From Gymnothorax reevesii (taxonomy: Eukaryota; Chordata; Actinopteri; Anguilliformes; Muraenidae), in assembly GCA_029721435.1 (NCBI GenBank), contig CM056573.1, positions 154,277,947 through 154,341,946 of the forward strand: a stretch of 64,000 nt of DNA. The letters are read 5' to 3'. Under the pieces are notes generated by a model. The model was not told the DNA's origin, searched no databases, and saw nothing but the letters and a program-made list of their open reading frames with translations. Made by a program: the position numbers and the translations under genes. This document shows, one piece after another, positions 22,461-35,130 of this stretch. Within the stretch, counting starts at the first letter, position 1. Each line of letters starts with the position of its first letter.

Positions 22461-23500
22461 CATCGGTTTCCAGAAAACTAACGTTAATGTTAACTCCATT
22501 GTCAACGTTACTTTACTGATTGACCTAATAAGTAAGCCGGGGTCTAATGAATGGTCTACTTTGCCACTACCTAGCTGCTCTGGCCAGCGAAGCGTGTGTT
22601 TGCTCTCTGTCAATATGGCTGATAATGGTAAAGTATGAGAATGGCAAATTAAGTTGCTTCACTGTTTAATGCTAACTTCACATCTAATTAGCCTGAGAAA
22701 TTTGCCAGTTGCGTGTTTACAGTATGCTGGGGAATGACTGAATGTTGTTATAAATGTTACAACATTTATTTTATATTTTGAAACAAATTTCAGATTTTTT
22801 CTGTCAGGGACTTTAACTCCACTACAGCAGCATCACAAGGTGTGACATAAGCCTGCGACTGACCTGTGGCTAGCTAACCCCTTGTAGTCATCATTAGTTA
22901 GTTTGGGGCTAGCGAATAGCATTTCTGATTATTTAGCATTTTTGTTGTCATTCACTGTCGGAGTTAGGGAATCTGAGGGATTGTTGTGACTCAGCAGCTG
23001 AAATTCTGTAATCAGTTTGCAGGTGTGTCATTGTTTTCGGTTATTCTGTAATTATGCTTTTGTTTTATCTCATTCCGACCTTGACCAGTTAGTCTCTGGT
23101 GCTGGCATTCTAGGTATCGCTTGCATTTATGCCAACAGGTCAGCTAGACTGGCTAACTTCCTGTACTGTTTCAGTGTGGGGCTAGTCTAGTTTACTGACG
23201 CAACTTAGCAGTATGACTATCTAATGGGTTTGGGGTATTTTACATGATGTTCATTCGCTTCGCTATCATTTTAATTTTATAACTTCTAAAACTCTTGTGC
23301 TGGGGTATTTTGTGTTACCTGGTTACCTGGTCCCCTGTCACTGTCACCCTGGGGAAGAAGAGTTTGGGAATCTGAAGGAGTGCTGTGACCTCGGCAGCTA
23401 GAATACTGTTATCCATTTGCAGCTAATAAAATCTTCTGAGAACGAGCCCCGCTTTCCAGACATCTTTTAAATCACAAGGTAGAGAATGACGTAATTTTTT
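22461..23500. other. Unassigned sequence
   Basis: No gene or clear transposon. Two phrases recur about 400 bp apart (ggaatctgagggattgttgtgac...cagcagctgaaattctgt near 22970 and gggaatctgaaggagtgctgtgacc...gcagctagaatactgtt near 23370), so a short diverged direct duplication is present. Confidence 0.35.
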
Positions 23501-23509
23501 TATAAAATC

Positions 23510-24939
23510 ACCTGTTACACAATTATTGGCACCACTAACAATTCCTAGGAAATAAATGTAATTTAGGTATTTCTGTCATTTCTACTGTAGTTTGCAAAGT
23601 TGATCAGAGTATCTTGGAACATGTAATTAGTAATTCATCACTTCCTGTTTCCCTGGGGTATAAATATGACGTGACACAGAGGCCATTTCTCTTATCCACT
23701 CTTCAACATGGGAAAGACAAAGGAACACACCATTCAAGTAAGGCAGATGTGTGTCGGCCTTCACAAGTCAGGCAGTGCTACAAGAAAATAGCCACTCGCC
23801 TTTACCAGCCCATATCAAGTGTCAGAGGAATCATTGAGAAGTTTAGAACAACTGGAACAGTGGTAAACAAGCCTCGACGAGGGCGCTGGGTTGTTTTGCC
23901 ACCATGCACAGTGAGGAGGATGGTAAGAGGGATAAAAAAGTGCTCCAAAGCTCACTCTTAAAGAATTGCAACAAATGGTAGCATCTTGGGGTCACAAATT
24001 CTCCAAAACAATAATCAGGCGCTATCTACATGCCAACAAGCTGTTTGGGAGGCATGCACGGAAAAAACCTTTTCTCACTCACAATCATAAACACAAATGT
24101 CTGGAGTTCGCTGAGCGGTACTGGGACTTCAACTGGGACTGTGTGCTTTTGTCAGATGAGACCAAGATAGAGCTTTTTGGCAACAAACAGTCTAAGTGGG
24201 TCTGGCGGAACACAAAAGATGAGTGTGCAGAACAGCACCTCATGCCCACTGTGAAGTATGGGGGAGGATCGGTGATGCTGTGGGCCTGTTTCTCTTCCAG
24301 AGGCCCAGGAGGCCACCTTGTTAGGGTGCATGGCATCATCCACGCTTTGAAATACAAGGACATTTTAAATCAAAATCTGGTGGCCTCTGCCTGAAAGCTG
24401 AAGATGGGTCATTACTGGGTCTTTCAGCAAGATAATGACCCTAAACATGTGGCCAAATCTACACAGAAATGGTTCACCAGACACAGAATCAAGCTCCTCC
24501 CATGGCCATGTCAGTTCGCAGACCTCAACCCCATTGAAAACCTGTGGAGTGAGCGGAAGAGGAGAGTGCAGAGGAGAGGACCCAGGTCGCTGGATGATTT
24601 AAAGAGATTGTGCAAAGAGGAATGGTCGAAGATCCCTCTTCATGTATTATCCTATCTTGTGAAACATTATAGAAGATTAGGTGCTGTTTTGTTGGCAACA
24701 GGGGTTTTACAAATTATTAACATCAGGGGTGCTAATAATTGTGGCATATATGATTTGATGTAAAAGAATTATTTCTTAATGTGGGATATTTTTCCCACTG
24801 AATAAATGCACTTGAATTAAAGGTTGGATTTTCCTCTTTTTTCATTGTGGTCCTATATTATTTAGAAAAAAACTGAATTTATTAGAAGCTAAAGAACACA
24901 TCTTAACCAGGGGTGCCAATAATTATTGAGGGCGATGTA
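23510..24939 (+). mobile_element. Tc1/mariner transposon, nearly complete
   Basis: The inner ends of the terminal repeats match (left caattattggcaccactaac, right ggtgccaataattattgagg), and the right end closes with a TA-containing GATGTA at 24939. The transposase frame lies on the + strand between them. The element directly abuts a second, older Tc1-type copy beginning at 24940. Confidence 0.8.
23708..24763 (+). pseudogene. Tc1-like transposase with intact DD34E residues but broken frame
   Basis: A start codon at 23708 (MGKTKEHTIQVRQM) begins the expected helix-turn-helix region, but early stops and frameshifts break the first third (before about 23966). The catalytic part is well kept in two stretches, 23966-24394 and 24404-24763. 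The first aspartate is in LLSDETK (about 24154), the second in FQQDNDPKH (about 24431), and the glutamate in DLNPIENLW (about 24537). The last two have 34 residues between them, the DD34E spacing of Tc1. A single stop (TGA at 24392) separates the two stretches. It is inactive as it stands but younger than the other copies here. Confidence 0.8.
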
Positions 24940-27226
24940 TGTGAAAAAGTATTTGCCCCCATAGTTACTACATCAAGCAATTAAACAAATCTAATTAATA
25001 TCTGACTTCATTTTCACTAAACACACAGAGGCATGATTACTGCCAGCCCTGCTGGATCTGAACATCCAGTTTTTCTGGCAAAATAATTCTCATTGGTAAT
25101 GAAGCCCTTATTTTCTCAAAAAGAATTCAATAAGGTTTTATTTCTTTCACTTCTTATTTTGTGTGCCATTTAAAACACGATCACATTATGTTTTGATCAA
25201 AGATCGTTAATATGACTATCACAGATCACTTTCACCTTCTATTTTTACTGAGAACCACACATCACAGAAAAAGTAGGTGAGCCGTTGAGTCTGTAGATTA
25301 GGTGCCACTCATTTGGGCTGTTTGGCTGCCCTCACCTGTTAACATGGTGGGCAAAATGAAAAGCAAGAGGTTCTGTGATATACACACCCTACTGGGGCAG
25401 GCAGTGTGGTCCAGGCTTAACATCCAAAGAATTGCTGACCTCAGTTGCCTCACTTAAGGTCAGTGCTCATGATTTTACATCAAAACCACCACTAACTTAA
25501 ATAAACAAAAACAAAAGGGCTTATCTCATACTTGTAAGGGGAAAAAACATGTTAATTACCCCCAAGACATTTGGGTGAATATTCTGTGGAGTGGAACCAC
25601 AATGAGAGCAAAACCAACAAATAAAGAAAACTTGAAACAGTGGTGCACCTTCCAAAGAAAATAGCAAAACTCCTTTCCCTTGCAAAATTCCTCCAAAAGT
25701 AAATCAGCGACTCCTCAAGGAGGTCACAAAAGAACCCAGGCCAACATCTAAAGAACTGCAAGCCTCACTTGCTTCAGGTAAGATCAATGTTCATGATTAT
25801 GTAAAAAGAAAGAAAAATTATTAAAAAAATGAAAAGAATTTCAACTGCAAGGTGAAAACCATAGCTGACCAAAAAGACCACAAAGTCTTGTTTCATATTT
25901 GTCAAAAAAAAAAAAAAAAAAAAAAAATCTTGATGACCCCTGAGACCTTCAGGCGAATATTATGGGGGATTGTGAATCAACAGTGGAACTTTTTGGAAGA
26001 CATGGGTCCTTTTACATCTGATATAAAACTAGGACAGTGTTCCACAGTAAGAACATCAGTCCAACAGTCAAACAAGATTGTGTTTGTGTGACGGTCAGGA
26101 GCTGCTTTTGTGCTTCAGGACCTGGCAACTTGCCATTATTGATAGAACCATGAATTCTGCTCTCTGCCAGAAAGCCAGACCATCCATTTGTGGCCTAAAG
26201 TTCAATCAGAGTTGGGTTATGCTGCAGGAGAGTCCCCCGAAGTGCATAAACAAGTCCCCCTCTGAATGGCTCAAAAGAAACAAAATGGAGGTTTTGTAGT
26301 AACCTTGTCAATGTCCTGACTTCATTCGATTGAGATAGTGTAGTAGTGGCATAACCTTTAACTGGCAGTTCATGCTTGAAAACCCTCCTATGTGGCTGAA
26401 TTTCAGTTATGCAAAAAACAGTATGTCAGAATTCCTCCACAGCAATGCAGCGGCGTGCAGTGGACAGAGAACAAGGAGGGCGATAAACACGTCTTTAAAC
26501 TGCTTATTAGTCTTGATCTGATTTCAGTCAGTTTTCCTGATGAAACACACTTGAACTCTCCCCTCTCAGGTGTAGCTAATTGTCTTCTTTAAGACGAGAA
26601 ATCAAACGCACCAGTTGAACGCAAAAAAGAGTGCATTTCAATCTTTTTCAATGAAACAATAAGCACAGGTTTGACGATTTTCTTAGGACGTGACAAAATT
26701 TAACGCAGAAAATCCACAGTGGTTTTTTCGTGAAGAGTTGCCCTGGCACGTGAATTAAAAAGTTTATTGAATTTATTATTCACTCACCAAAACATTTCAT
26801 TATAAGGGAAACTAACCTGTTGACCAAGAACAGTGACTGAAATTGGGTGACTAATCTCATCCGTTTCAAGGGTTGTTTATCACCCCCCCCCCCCCAGTTT
26901 TCCGTCCACCGCCTGCCACCAGCACTGTGAAAAACGCATTGCCAGTTATTACAAATGCTTGATTGCAGTTCTTACTGCTAAGGGTGGCAAAAAAACAAGG
27001 TATTATGTTTAGGGGTGCCATAATATTTTCACATGGATGCTGTTGGTTTTGAGCAACGCTTTACTTTCAATAAAAGAAATTATCATTGAAAAAAACTAAA
27101 ACTTCTGTTTATAGATATTGTTCTCATCTTATATTTACATTAGTTGGAAGACCTTGAACATTTACATATAACAAATAAGCAACAATGGAGGAAATGGAGA
27201 AGGGGAAAATACTTTCTCACAGCACT
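24940..27226 (+). mobile_element. Degenerate Tc1-type element
   Basis: The left end (gtgaaaaagtatttgccccc) and right end (ggggaaaatactttctcaca, to 27226) are inverted copies. Coding remnants on the + strand include MVGKMKSKRFCDIH near 25344, ILMTPETFRRILWG near 25930, NQQWNFLEDMGPF, and QLAIIDRTMNSA near 26115, all in the expected order for a Tc1-like transposase but heavily mutated. A segment near 26430-27000 with a C13 run may be another insertion. Confidence 0.6.
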
Positions 27227-27829
27227 GCAATCAGGTCATTTTAATGTAAATTTGGATTTGCAATAAGCTTCATGCTTAAGTGACTTCTAAGTGAGGTAGG
27301 TATGGTACTTCATTATCCCCATGGGGAATTGCTTCTCCTACAGGTGTCCTCTGGCATGACATTACACAAAAATGAGACATCAGAAAATCACAAGCACGAG
27401 TAGCATAGCATGTTGCTAACACCCCAGTGTAAGGGGGAATAAGGACTCAAGGACAGATTAAAAAACGAAAATATGGTTTGAAGTTTATTTCTAGTCTCAG
27501 AAGGGAATGAACAGAAAAGCTAAGAATGGAACAACAGACCGTTATTAAACTAGAAATGGAAAAATAAACTAACGAAAGAGCACTGGACGCAGGGGGAAAG
27601 CGATATGGTTAGACACAGGGAATCTCTGAGAATTGAAGCAAACATGCAACTAAAAGAAGGACCAAAGGCACATACATATGTTTCAGGCAAACACAGTATT
27701 GTACGGTACCAACACAGTATTGGAGGCGGAACTTTCTCTGGACAAACTGTACATGGCAGTCATGACTCTGGGCAATGGAAAATCTCCTGGAATCGACGCA
27801 TTGCCCGTTGACTTCTAGAAGTCCTTTTG
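27227..27829. other. Unassigned sequence between transposons
   Basis: No gene recognised. The part around 27480-27600 may be the decayed 5' region of the adjacent LINE or an unrelated repeat. Confidence 0.3.
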
Positions 27830-28339
27830 GTCAGTGGTAGGTGAAAATCTTTTGGAGGTGTTCCGGGAAAGTTTGTGGAAACGACTACTACCATTGAGCT
27901 GCAGGAGGGCAGTCATCACCCTGTTGCGAAAAAAGGGAGATCTGCTGGATGTGAGGAACTGGAGACCTGTTGCGCTGCTGCATGGGGACTATAAGATCCT
28001 CTCCAAAGCTCTGGTATCCAGGCTCAGAGAGGTGATGAGTGAGGTCATCCATGCGGACGAGACTTGCGATAATATCACTTTAATTCGGCATGTTTTGGAT
28101 GTCTCCAGCTAATTGGGTCTAGATGCTGGTCTTATTTCCATAGATTAGGAAAAAGCATTTGATCGGGTTGAACGCGAGTATCTGTGGCAGACGCTGAAAG
28201 CTTTTGGGTTCAGCCCAGGTGTCATTGCTAAGATCCAGGTACTGCACCGTGACTTTGCAAGTGGACTCAAAGTGAATGGTAGTTTGGCTGCACCTTTTGA
28301 TGTCCAGAGGGGGATGCCGCAAGGATGCTCTCTCTAGAA

Positions 28340-28518
28340 CAGGGGTAGGGAACCTTCTCCAGAAAGAGCCACCAAGCTGCTACACACCTGATTCTTCGAA
28401 TCAACCTCTTGAATGTTTGTTAAGGGCTTTGATTAATAGAATCAGGCATTTAGCAGCCTGGTTGATATGAAAGCCTGGACCCACAGTGACTCTTTGAGGA
28501 GAAGGTTCCCTACCCCAG
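28340..28518. mobile_element. hAT-type miniature element with 8-bp target duplication
   Basis: The terminal inverted repeats caggggtagggaaccttctc and ggagaaggttccctacccca fold together. The 179-bp element is flanked on both sides by the exact 8-bp duplication CTCTAGAA (28332-28339 and 28519-28526). An 8-bp duplication with CAG-type ends is the hallmark of hAT elements. It interrupts the LINE just after the GMPQGCSL box. Confidence 0.85.
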
Positions 28519-28754
28519 CTCTAGAATGTTGTATTCACTTGCAATTGAGCCTCTGCAGCACTAACTTAGGAAAGAGCTCTCTGGTTTTGTTTTTCAAGGT
28601 TGCAAATTAGCTGTTAAATTGTCAGCTTATGCAGATGATGTTATGATCATAGTCAGTAATCAGCAAGTCTTCAATAGTTTGGAAGACAACATATGTCTTT
28701 TTAAGACACTCCTCTGCTAAGGTTAACTGGAGGAAGAGTGAAGCTCTGTTTGTA

Positions 28755-29095
28755 AGGGTTGGTCCTTACAGCCCCTCCCCTTCCACATTCTTGTGCTGCC
28801 ATCTTAATGGACTCCCCCTGTGGCCCATTAAAGTGGAGGTTGAACAGGCAGATCCCAACCCCAATGGTCTGCATTCACTCCCCATAGCAGGTCTGCGGCA
28901 ATATCAGCTGTCACCGGTCCCTTGTGTTTATATTATTTGGAACCTCGTTCCTTTTTGTTTTGTCATTTATGTTTTCTTATTGAACCCTTTCCTTCTCCCC
29001 CAGCCTTGGCATCTGAGTCTGCTTTTAATTAGACCCTTAGTCCTAGAGCCCACCGGATTGCCTTTGGCATCCGGCTGGGATGAAACCATGACAGT
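28755..29095 (-). mobile_element. LTR-like insertion in the LINE
   Basis: This block separates LINE coding sequence. Read on the - strand it starts TGTCATGGTTTCATCC, the TG end seen in other LTR-like segments in the window. No internal genes are present. I could not verify the other end or a duplication. Confidence 0.3.
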
Positions 29096-29148
29096 GTTAG
29101 TTGGAAAAAAGTCACTTAGATTCTTTGTTCTACCAGGTGGGCTTAATT

Positions 29149-29353
29149 CAGGTGTGTCCAATCTTCTCCATAAAGGGCCGGTGTGGGTGCAGGTTTTTGT
29201 TTTCGCCCAGTGCCCCAACACCTGATTCCACTAATTAAGTGATAAGAGGGTTCAATCAAGACCTTGGTGAGTAGAATCAGGTATGTTAGTATTGAGCTGT
29301 AACAAAAACCAACACCCACACTGGCCCTTTGAGGATTAGATTGGACACCCCTG
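29149..29353. mobile_element. Second hAT-type miniature element
   Basis: The inverted ends are caggtgtgtccaatcttctc and the reverse complement of attggacacccctg, extending about 50 bp (...gggccggtgtgggtgcaggtttttgtt). The flanks GCTTAATT (29141-29148) and GCTTAATC (29354-29361) are an 8-bp duplication with one difference. The element is 205 bp and unrelated in sequence to the 28340 copy apart from the CAGG..T start. Confidence 0.8.
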
Positions 29354-30660
29354 GCTTAATCAGATCAAAGGTGGGTTGAAGGTCTTGGGGGTATTCTTGG
29401 ACGAAGAGTCTTTTCTAGAGAAAAACTGGGAATGATTTTTAGAAAACATTAAAGGGCAGACTTTAAAAAATGGAGGTGGCTTCTTCCAAGTATGTCGTAC
29501 AGAGGGCGCACATTGGTAATAAATAATCTTGTGTACTCTTCATTATTGGCTTGTATAGACCCCCCCCTTAATATGGCACATAGAGTCCTCCAACAGAGTG
29601 GTGGTTTCGGACTGCAGCCGGAATCACTGTTTCTGATGTATCCACAAGCTTTAAAAATTCAGACTTAACCACCATTCTACCGTGGAGTTTTCACGGCGTG
29701 GAAAATGGCGGTGAAGGAGAGAAAAGAGCAAAGTGACTCTCCTTACTGGCTGCTGAGGGAGCCAGTGGTACATGCTGGATGTTTGGATGCCCCCTGCTGG
29801 GCTGGACCAGCAAGGACTGAGATGCTCTGCAGAGCAGGTTTTTGAAACTTGCATCGATAGTGGACATTGCCGGACCTGACCTGGACAATGCAGCTGCTCT
29901 GACAGCTGGCCTGGGAGCGAGGCCTGTGAGACTCATCAGCCTGCTGCTGGGACACTGGAAACAGCACCTGACTGAACAGGAGTGTCTTCTGTTAAAGGAC
30001 TTCTGTCGCGGTGTGACTGTGAATAACACAGAGGACCCTTTCCCGTGTTTAGGTGTCCGTTTGAGAATTGACTACTGTGCTGGTGTGTTTCTGGTTGAGA
30101 AAAGTTGTAATTTGTTGAACTTAACAGAAACCAAAGGCAAAGCTTTGTACAAAATAATGGTGATGAGTTTGAACAAAAATAAACTACACGATCGTGTGGA
30201 CACACCTTGGCGAGGTCACCTGCACTTGGGAGGTGATGTCAAACCTGCCTGGAGGGGTTTGTCTAAGCCCCCATTAACCAAAAAGGCAGCGTACATACAG
30301 TGGAGGCTCCTGCATGGAGCTATAGCAGTTAACGCCTTCCTGTCTGTTATTAACAAAGATCTGAGTGATGAATGTCCTTTGTTCCGATAGAGAAACTTTG
30401 TCTCATTGTTTTTTGTAGTGTGTGTGTCTGCAGCCATTGTTCATGCTGTTAGAGTGCTTGTTCAGCAAAGTGGGGCAGGTTTTTACCAAATGTTTGTTCT
30501 TGGTTTTAAGAATAGAAAGTCAACTTTGTGTTGGCAAAAAAGGCTGTTTACGTGAGAAGAAAGAGGAAGAGTGAGGATTCGGTAGACCTTGGTGATCTGA
30601 CTCTGCTGTTCAGTTGGATGATCAAAGCTAGAATAATGATTGATTTTGATTTTTATAAAG

Positions 30661-32929
30661 CAATGAAAGAGTTTGATTAGTTCAACCTCGTGGGCATATG
30701 GTGAAATGCTGTGTTCTGTAATTGAAGGCGTTACTAAAAAATTAATAACTATTTAATGAAGAGCTGCACCACAAGCACCTTTGAAACAAAGATAGACAAG
30801 AATGTAAGTTTTTAGACGATGAAGATTTCAAGAATTTACAGGTTGTCACACCTCGGCAATTTGATGTCACATTTCAGGAAATTTTTGGCTTTTTTAGGAT
30901 TTCGCTATGTATTTTCTGGGCAACCATATAATTGACATGCTGGCTGTTTATTGTACCAATAGCACTATGTGCGGAGAGCTTGCCCAGAAAAAATCAGCTC
31001 TCTACCTACATAACTTTGGCCATAATTGGCCTTGAAAGTTGGAGTCACAGACAACTTCGTCAAATAAATTAGCAATTTCAAACAGCCACAGGTCCCTAAT
31101 AAAAACATATTTGCCATTGAAAATGTGTTTCTCAAGTGTACTGGGCATAGATGCTACACTGTAGAATTTTTTGAGCCCATGGCATTGATATAACTAGAGA
31201 TATTGCCTCCTAAATATCCACTTTTATTTATACGTTGCAAAAAGGAGTATGAAAATCAGCATCTTCTTTATGAAATTTTTTTGTCAAAACTAAAGAAGAT
31301 ATTTAACAGAAACATTGCACACTTCCTATTAAGTATATGGACTTGGTGTGAGAATTTTTTTAAATAAATCTGAAATGGTCAGGCGGGGAAATTTTCAGAA
31401 ATTTGTTGAATTGATATGGAATAACCCTCAGAGGACCTGTTGTGATGGTTTTTTTTTCTCCCGCCCCCCCCACCCTCGCCTCACGGCAACAATTGATTTT
31501 ATGGTTTGTTTGTGCTTCTGAAGATAATTGTGTTTCTTTGTAAATAGCATTAAGAAATATGATGTAATAAAGGTACCTTTTAAAAATAAAAAAATCTCTC
31601 ACTCTCAGTTATTAAAGTCATCTAAAATAAACATTGGGGCATTTGCAGATATGGTATTAGTCCCAGTTCTGTTTGTTATACTTTCAGTTGACTGAGACGA
31701 AGAGTTCTGATACCCGAAACCTCTGCACTGGTGGTGAAATAGATCACTTTGTCTTAACCACAGTGACTTTCTGTAAGCTGATGTGCCAAAAACAGAAAAC
31801 CTTGCTGTTTGCATGAGGCTAATCAAAGGACCGTGTGCAGGTATTGCATGCACCAAGCAAGAATGGGCCTTGGTGCAGTTAATGAGGGAAATGTGTGGTC
31901 GAACATCCCAAGTATTTACTCATTCAAACGGAGATAAAGCCGAGCTTTGAGCAAAACAAAGCTGACCATCTTTCTCTCCAACCAATTTTTATAATCAAAA
32001 AAATGTGTCACAGGAAAGTACTAGGTGCTTGTCAAAGAACATGATGATAATCAAACACGAACAAAGGAAATCAGACACTCAAGCAAAGTTAACTCAGTTC
32101 CTACAGATACATCCTTATTTTTGGTCAGGTTAACCCTTATTGGGTTTAAGTTCAGACAGATTAATTGAGTCCAGCTATCCCTGGGACAGCTGGTGTATCA
32201 GACAACATCCCGAGACTGTGTCACCAGATCAGGGATATTGGCAACCAGTATTGTAAAATTATTCACTTATTAAGCTAGTATCTCAAGAGTAAGCATTTGA
32301 TTGAATACACTCCCCAACCAGTGCTGCAAGAGTAAGCATTTCAGCTGAGTTCACTACCTTGCACCGTCCCAGCACCCAGAGGCAGATAAAGTTAACTCGT
32401 GTGTTCTGCTAAATAGTGCAATTTCCTATCTATTAATCTTTACTTTGGAATGACACATTCTCTGGACTCTGGTCTCAATGACACCCCATGTCCTTAGAAG
32501 CATCACCAAAAACCTTCTCATACTGTATATGGTTAATTTGGCAAGCTAGAGAGAGAAAAAAGATCACACTTACCTTACAGACTAAAATAATTTATACACA
32601 AATTCTGATTCATATAGGAATTCTAAGCCAAACATAGTAACTAAGATTACACGATACATAAATGCTGCATGCATAATAGTACATTAATAATACTGTAGAT
32701 AGTTAAATAATCAATTGGTACTTACTAATTTATATTGATAACTACTTGATTAACAAATATTCCCAATTGATTGATGGGTGATGTGGTTTCCAACCTCACA
32801 TGCAATAAAAGCTTCTGCTGCAATCAATGAAGATGGTGTGCAATAACTCATGCAATAATGTACCGGTACAATACACAATAATTATCCCTCATGCAATATT
32901 GGGGCATATTATGTCTTAATGGGGCATTT
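30661..32929. other. Unassigned sequence
   Basis: No gene, tandem array or clear transposon end recognised. There is an AT-rich part at 32600-32800, a C-rich run at 31461-31480 and no long frame with a family motif. Confidence 0.3.
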
Positions 32930-34620
32930 GGGCCATATTTTAAGATACATTCAGGTACAGTTTGGTCCATGGTGCATAAATACTCAGATAGTGACACAAT
33001 TTTCATTCCTTTTGCTTTCTATGCCACCACTATGAATTTGGGGGGGAAAAAAATCAATCAAGATTTGCTTGAAGTGCGCACTTTCAGCTTTAATCGAAGA
33101 CGTTTGTCTGAAATATTGTACAAATCATGTTGATGCACCCATTTGATGCACAGCTTCCTTAGTTTTAGGGGTTCAAAGGTAATTAAACAAACTAATATCA
33201 CCATCAATTGAACAGTCATCTTTAATACTCAGTGACTGTCTTTGCAGTCAATGCCTGCCTGAAGCCTGGGAACCACAGAAATTGCCAGATGCTGGGCTTC
33301 CTCCCTGGAGTCACAATCCTCGTCTGAATTCCTTGTGTGTCCCTTTGCAATTCAACAACTTGCGTGTCTGTTTAGTCTATGTGTCTTGCGATTGGATTGT
33401 GTTGTGCGCGTGTTTCCTGCCCGGCTGAATCTCATTACATGATTGTCTTCTGATGACCTTGTGAAAGGTATTTAGGCCCCCTGCTTTTTGAGCAAGTAGT
33501 TGGATTGTAAAGTCACATTCACACTAAGATCCAATTCTGTGTTGGTTAGTAAGAGTTCTTAGTCTTCGCCTAATGCAACTAGTAATTTAGCGACAGCCTT
33601 TACTCTAGGGAGTCTTTACTCTCAATTAATTCATTTGAGCCAGCCAGCGTCCGGGATTGGGACTGAGTTCACATTAACCCAACTCAAACCTGTTAACCAA
33701 TTCACTTATCAAAAACAAGCTTCCAATCCTAATCAGCATCCAGAACTGGGACTGCCTTCTTTTAACCCTTCCACATTTATTCTCCTTGTCCAATTTGTTA
33801 GGAACGACCCTCCAAACCTGATCCAGGTCCAGGATGGGACCTTGCCCCCCTAAAGCAGCCTTGTCACCCTCTGAAGCAGTTCAGTGCTGGAGAAATATGA
33901 ACCACAGCTGGCTGCATTCCGGAAGCCACCGGCCGGCGACTCGCCAAGGCTGGGCCAGCAGCCAGCACCCCCCCTTCATCATCAGGGGTTCCGTCCCCAA
34001 TCTGCACAGTGTTGCTGTCAAGAAACTACCATTTGGATTACACGTCTGACTCTGGACTTGATTCCTGGTCTGGGCCATAATACCTAATAAGTGATTTTCT
34101 GCCAGTGCTTCTCTGCAGCTGTCCTCAGTTCCTGCTTTTTGTTGGAGTTTTGCTTTCATTTTTGCCTTCAGCAAGTAAAACGCATGGTCCTTTGGATGCA
34201 GGTCATATGATTGGCTAGTTATTTGTAAAAGATTTCAATTTATTGTCCAATTTATTGTCGACCCTGATTCTGCCCTACTGGATTTTGACTTTTGGATTGT
34301 GGACTCTGTACCTTTTGCCCTGCGGGGGTTTCCCCCCTCACTCAATAAAATCTCCTCACCTACAATCCTGTGTTCTCGCGACTGGTTCCTGAACGATACC
34401 TCACAGTAGCCCCATACATTTCGGAATCCATTTTCCAGCTTTTGTCAACAGTCACATTACCAGCAAATACAAAGGAACCAGCTCAATTGGAGCCATACAT
34501 GCTCCCATGTGACAGCTCTTCTCAGATGTGGTGGTATGATTCAGATCACAAGCAATCCGTTCCCTACCCCATATTCCTGTCTTTCCTTCTTTTCGGTGCA
34601 AGTTTCAGGTAAAATGCATT
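32930..34620 (-). mobile_element. Non-coding part of a Tc1-type element split by an insertion
   Basis: The segments 32930-33312 (gacacaattttcattcctttt..., ctatgccaccac...) and 34406-34620 (cccatacatttcggaatcc..., cagatgtggtggtatgattc) read like two halves of one decayed Tc1-type copy found in fish, on the - strand. The middle (33313-34405) is a separate insertion. Identification rests on recall of the family only. Confidence 0.4.
33313..34405 (+). mobile_element. LTR-like insertion
   Basis: The 1.1-kb segment ends with an AATAAA at 34345 and a following ttctcgcgactggttcctga...cctcaca, the form of a retroelement R-U5 end. A C/T-rich low-coding body precedes it. The borders were inferred from where the surrounding Tc1-type sequence stops and resumes. 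Confidence 0.35.
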
Positions 34621-34879
34621 TTAACAAAGGCCGATGTCTCTGCGCTGTATTCCCAATGAGCAAACGCTCTACATAATACGTCTTGCTGATGCAACTTCTT
34701 TCATCGTGCCGACGTTGGCGAGACGTATGCGTGTTGTCTGGTGTATTGTTTTTCAATCAATACACTGACAGAATGGCATGTCTTTTGTAAAAATAAACTC
34801 CTTATTTGGATTTATTGAGGTTGAATACCAATAAATAGTGCTTTCATTTGTGAGCGTGTGACATTTGGTTGTGAAGTTA

Positions 34880-35130
34880 TCACATATTCAAATAGCGATG
34901 GGTGGCCATCTTGAATCTTCCAATATGGTGGCCCAGTGAATGAATGGCTGCTCCTATGTTAAAATACACTCCTGTATTGGATTTTTGAGATCTGTAACCC
35001 ATCCAAAGTGCCCTGACTCATGATTCTATTATATTTTGTTGCAAAATTATGACATTCAAAATATGACTGGCGGCCATCTTGGATTTGCCAATATGGCAGC
35101 CCCATTGAGTGCTGACTTTGGCGCCCTCTA
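34880..35130. repeat. Two diverged direct repeats
   Basis: Two units of about 150 bp share gatgggtggccatcttgaa / gactggcggccatcttgga and ccaatatggtggcccagtga / ccaatatggcagccccattg. An old interspersed repeat arranged in tandem is likely. Confidence 0.45.

Larger units (their letters stand above)
27830..30660 (+). mobile_element. L1/Tx1-like LINE, 3' portion, + strand
   Basis: Reverse-transcriptase blocks appear in order on the + strand: PLSCRRAVITLLRKKGD and RNWRPVALLHGDYKILSKAL (27900-28020), EKAFDRVEREYLW (about 28146), GMPQGCSL (28312-28335), AYADDVMII (about 28628), LKVLGVFLDEESF (about 29380), and a long C-terminal region (29842-30390) ending in PPLTKKAAYIQWRLLHGAIAVNAF. The order and the tail region resemble L1/Tx1-type ORF2 proteins of fish. 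The copy is broken by frameshifts and by insertions at 28340-28518, 28755-29095 and 29149-29353. Confidence 0.75.

Noticed and set aside
33635..34174. Overlapping 70-97-codon frames on both strands
   Set aside because: They lie in an LTR-like insertion, have no domain signature and no splice signals that would join them to other exons.
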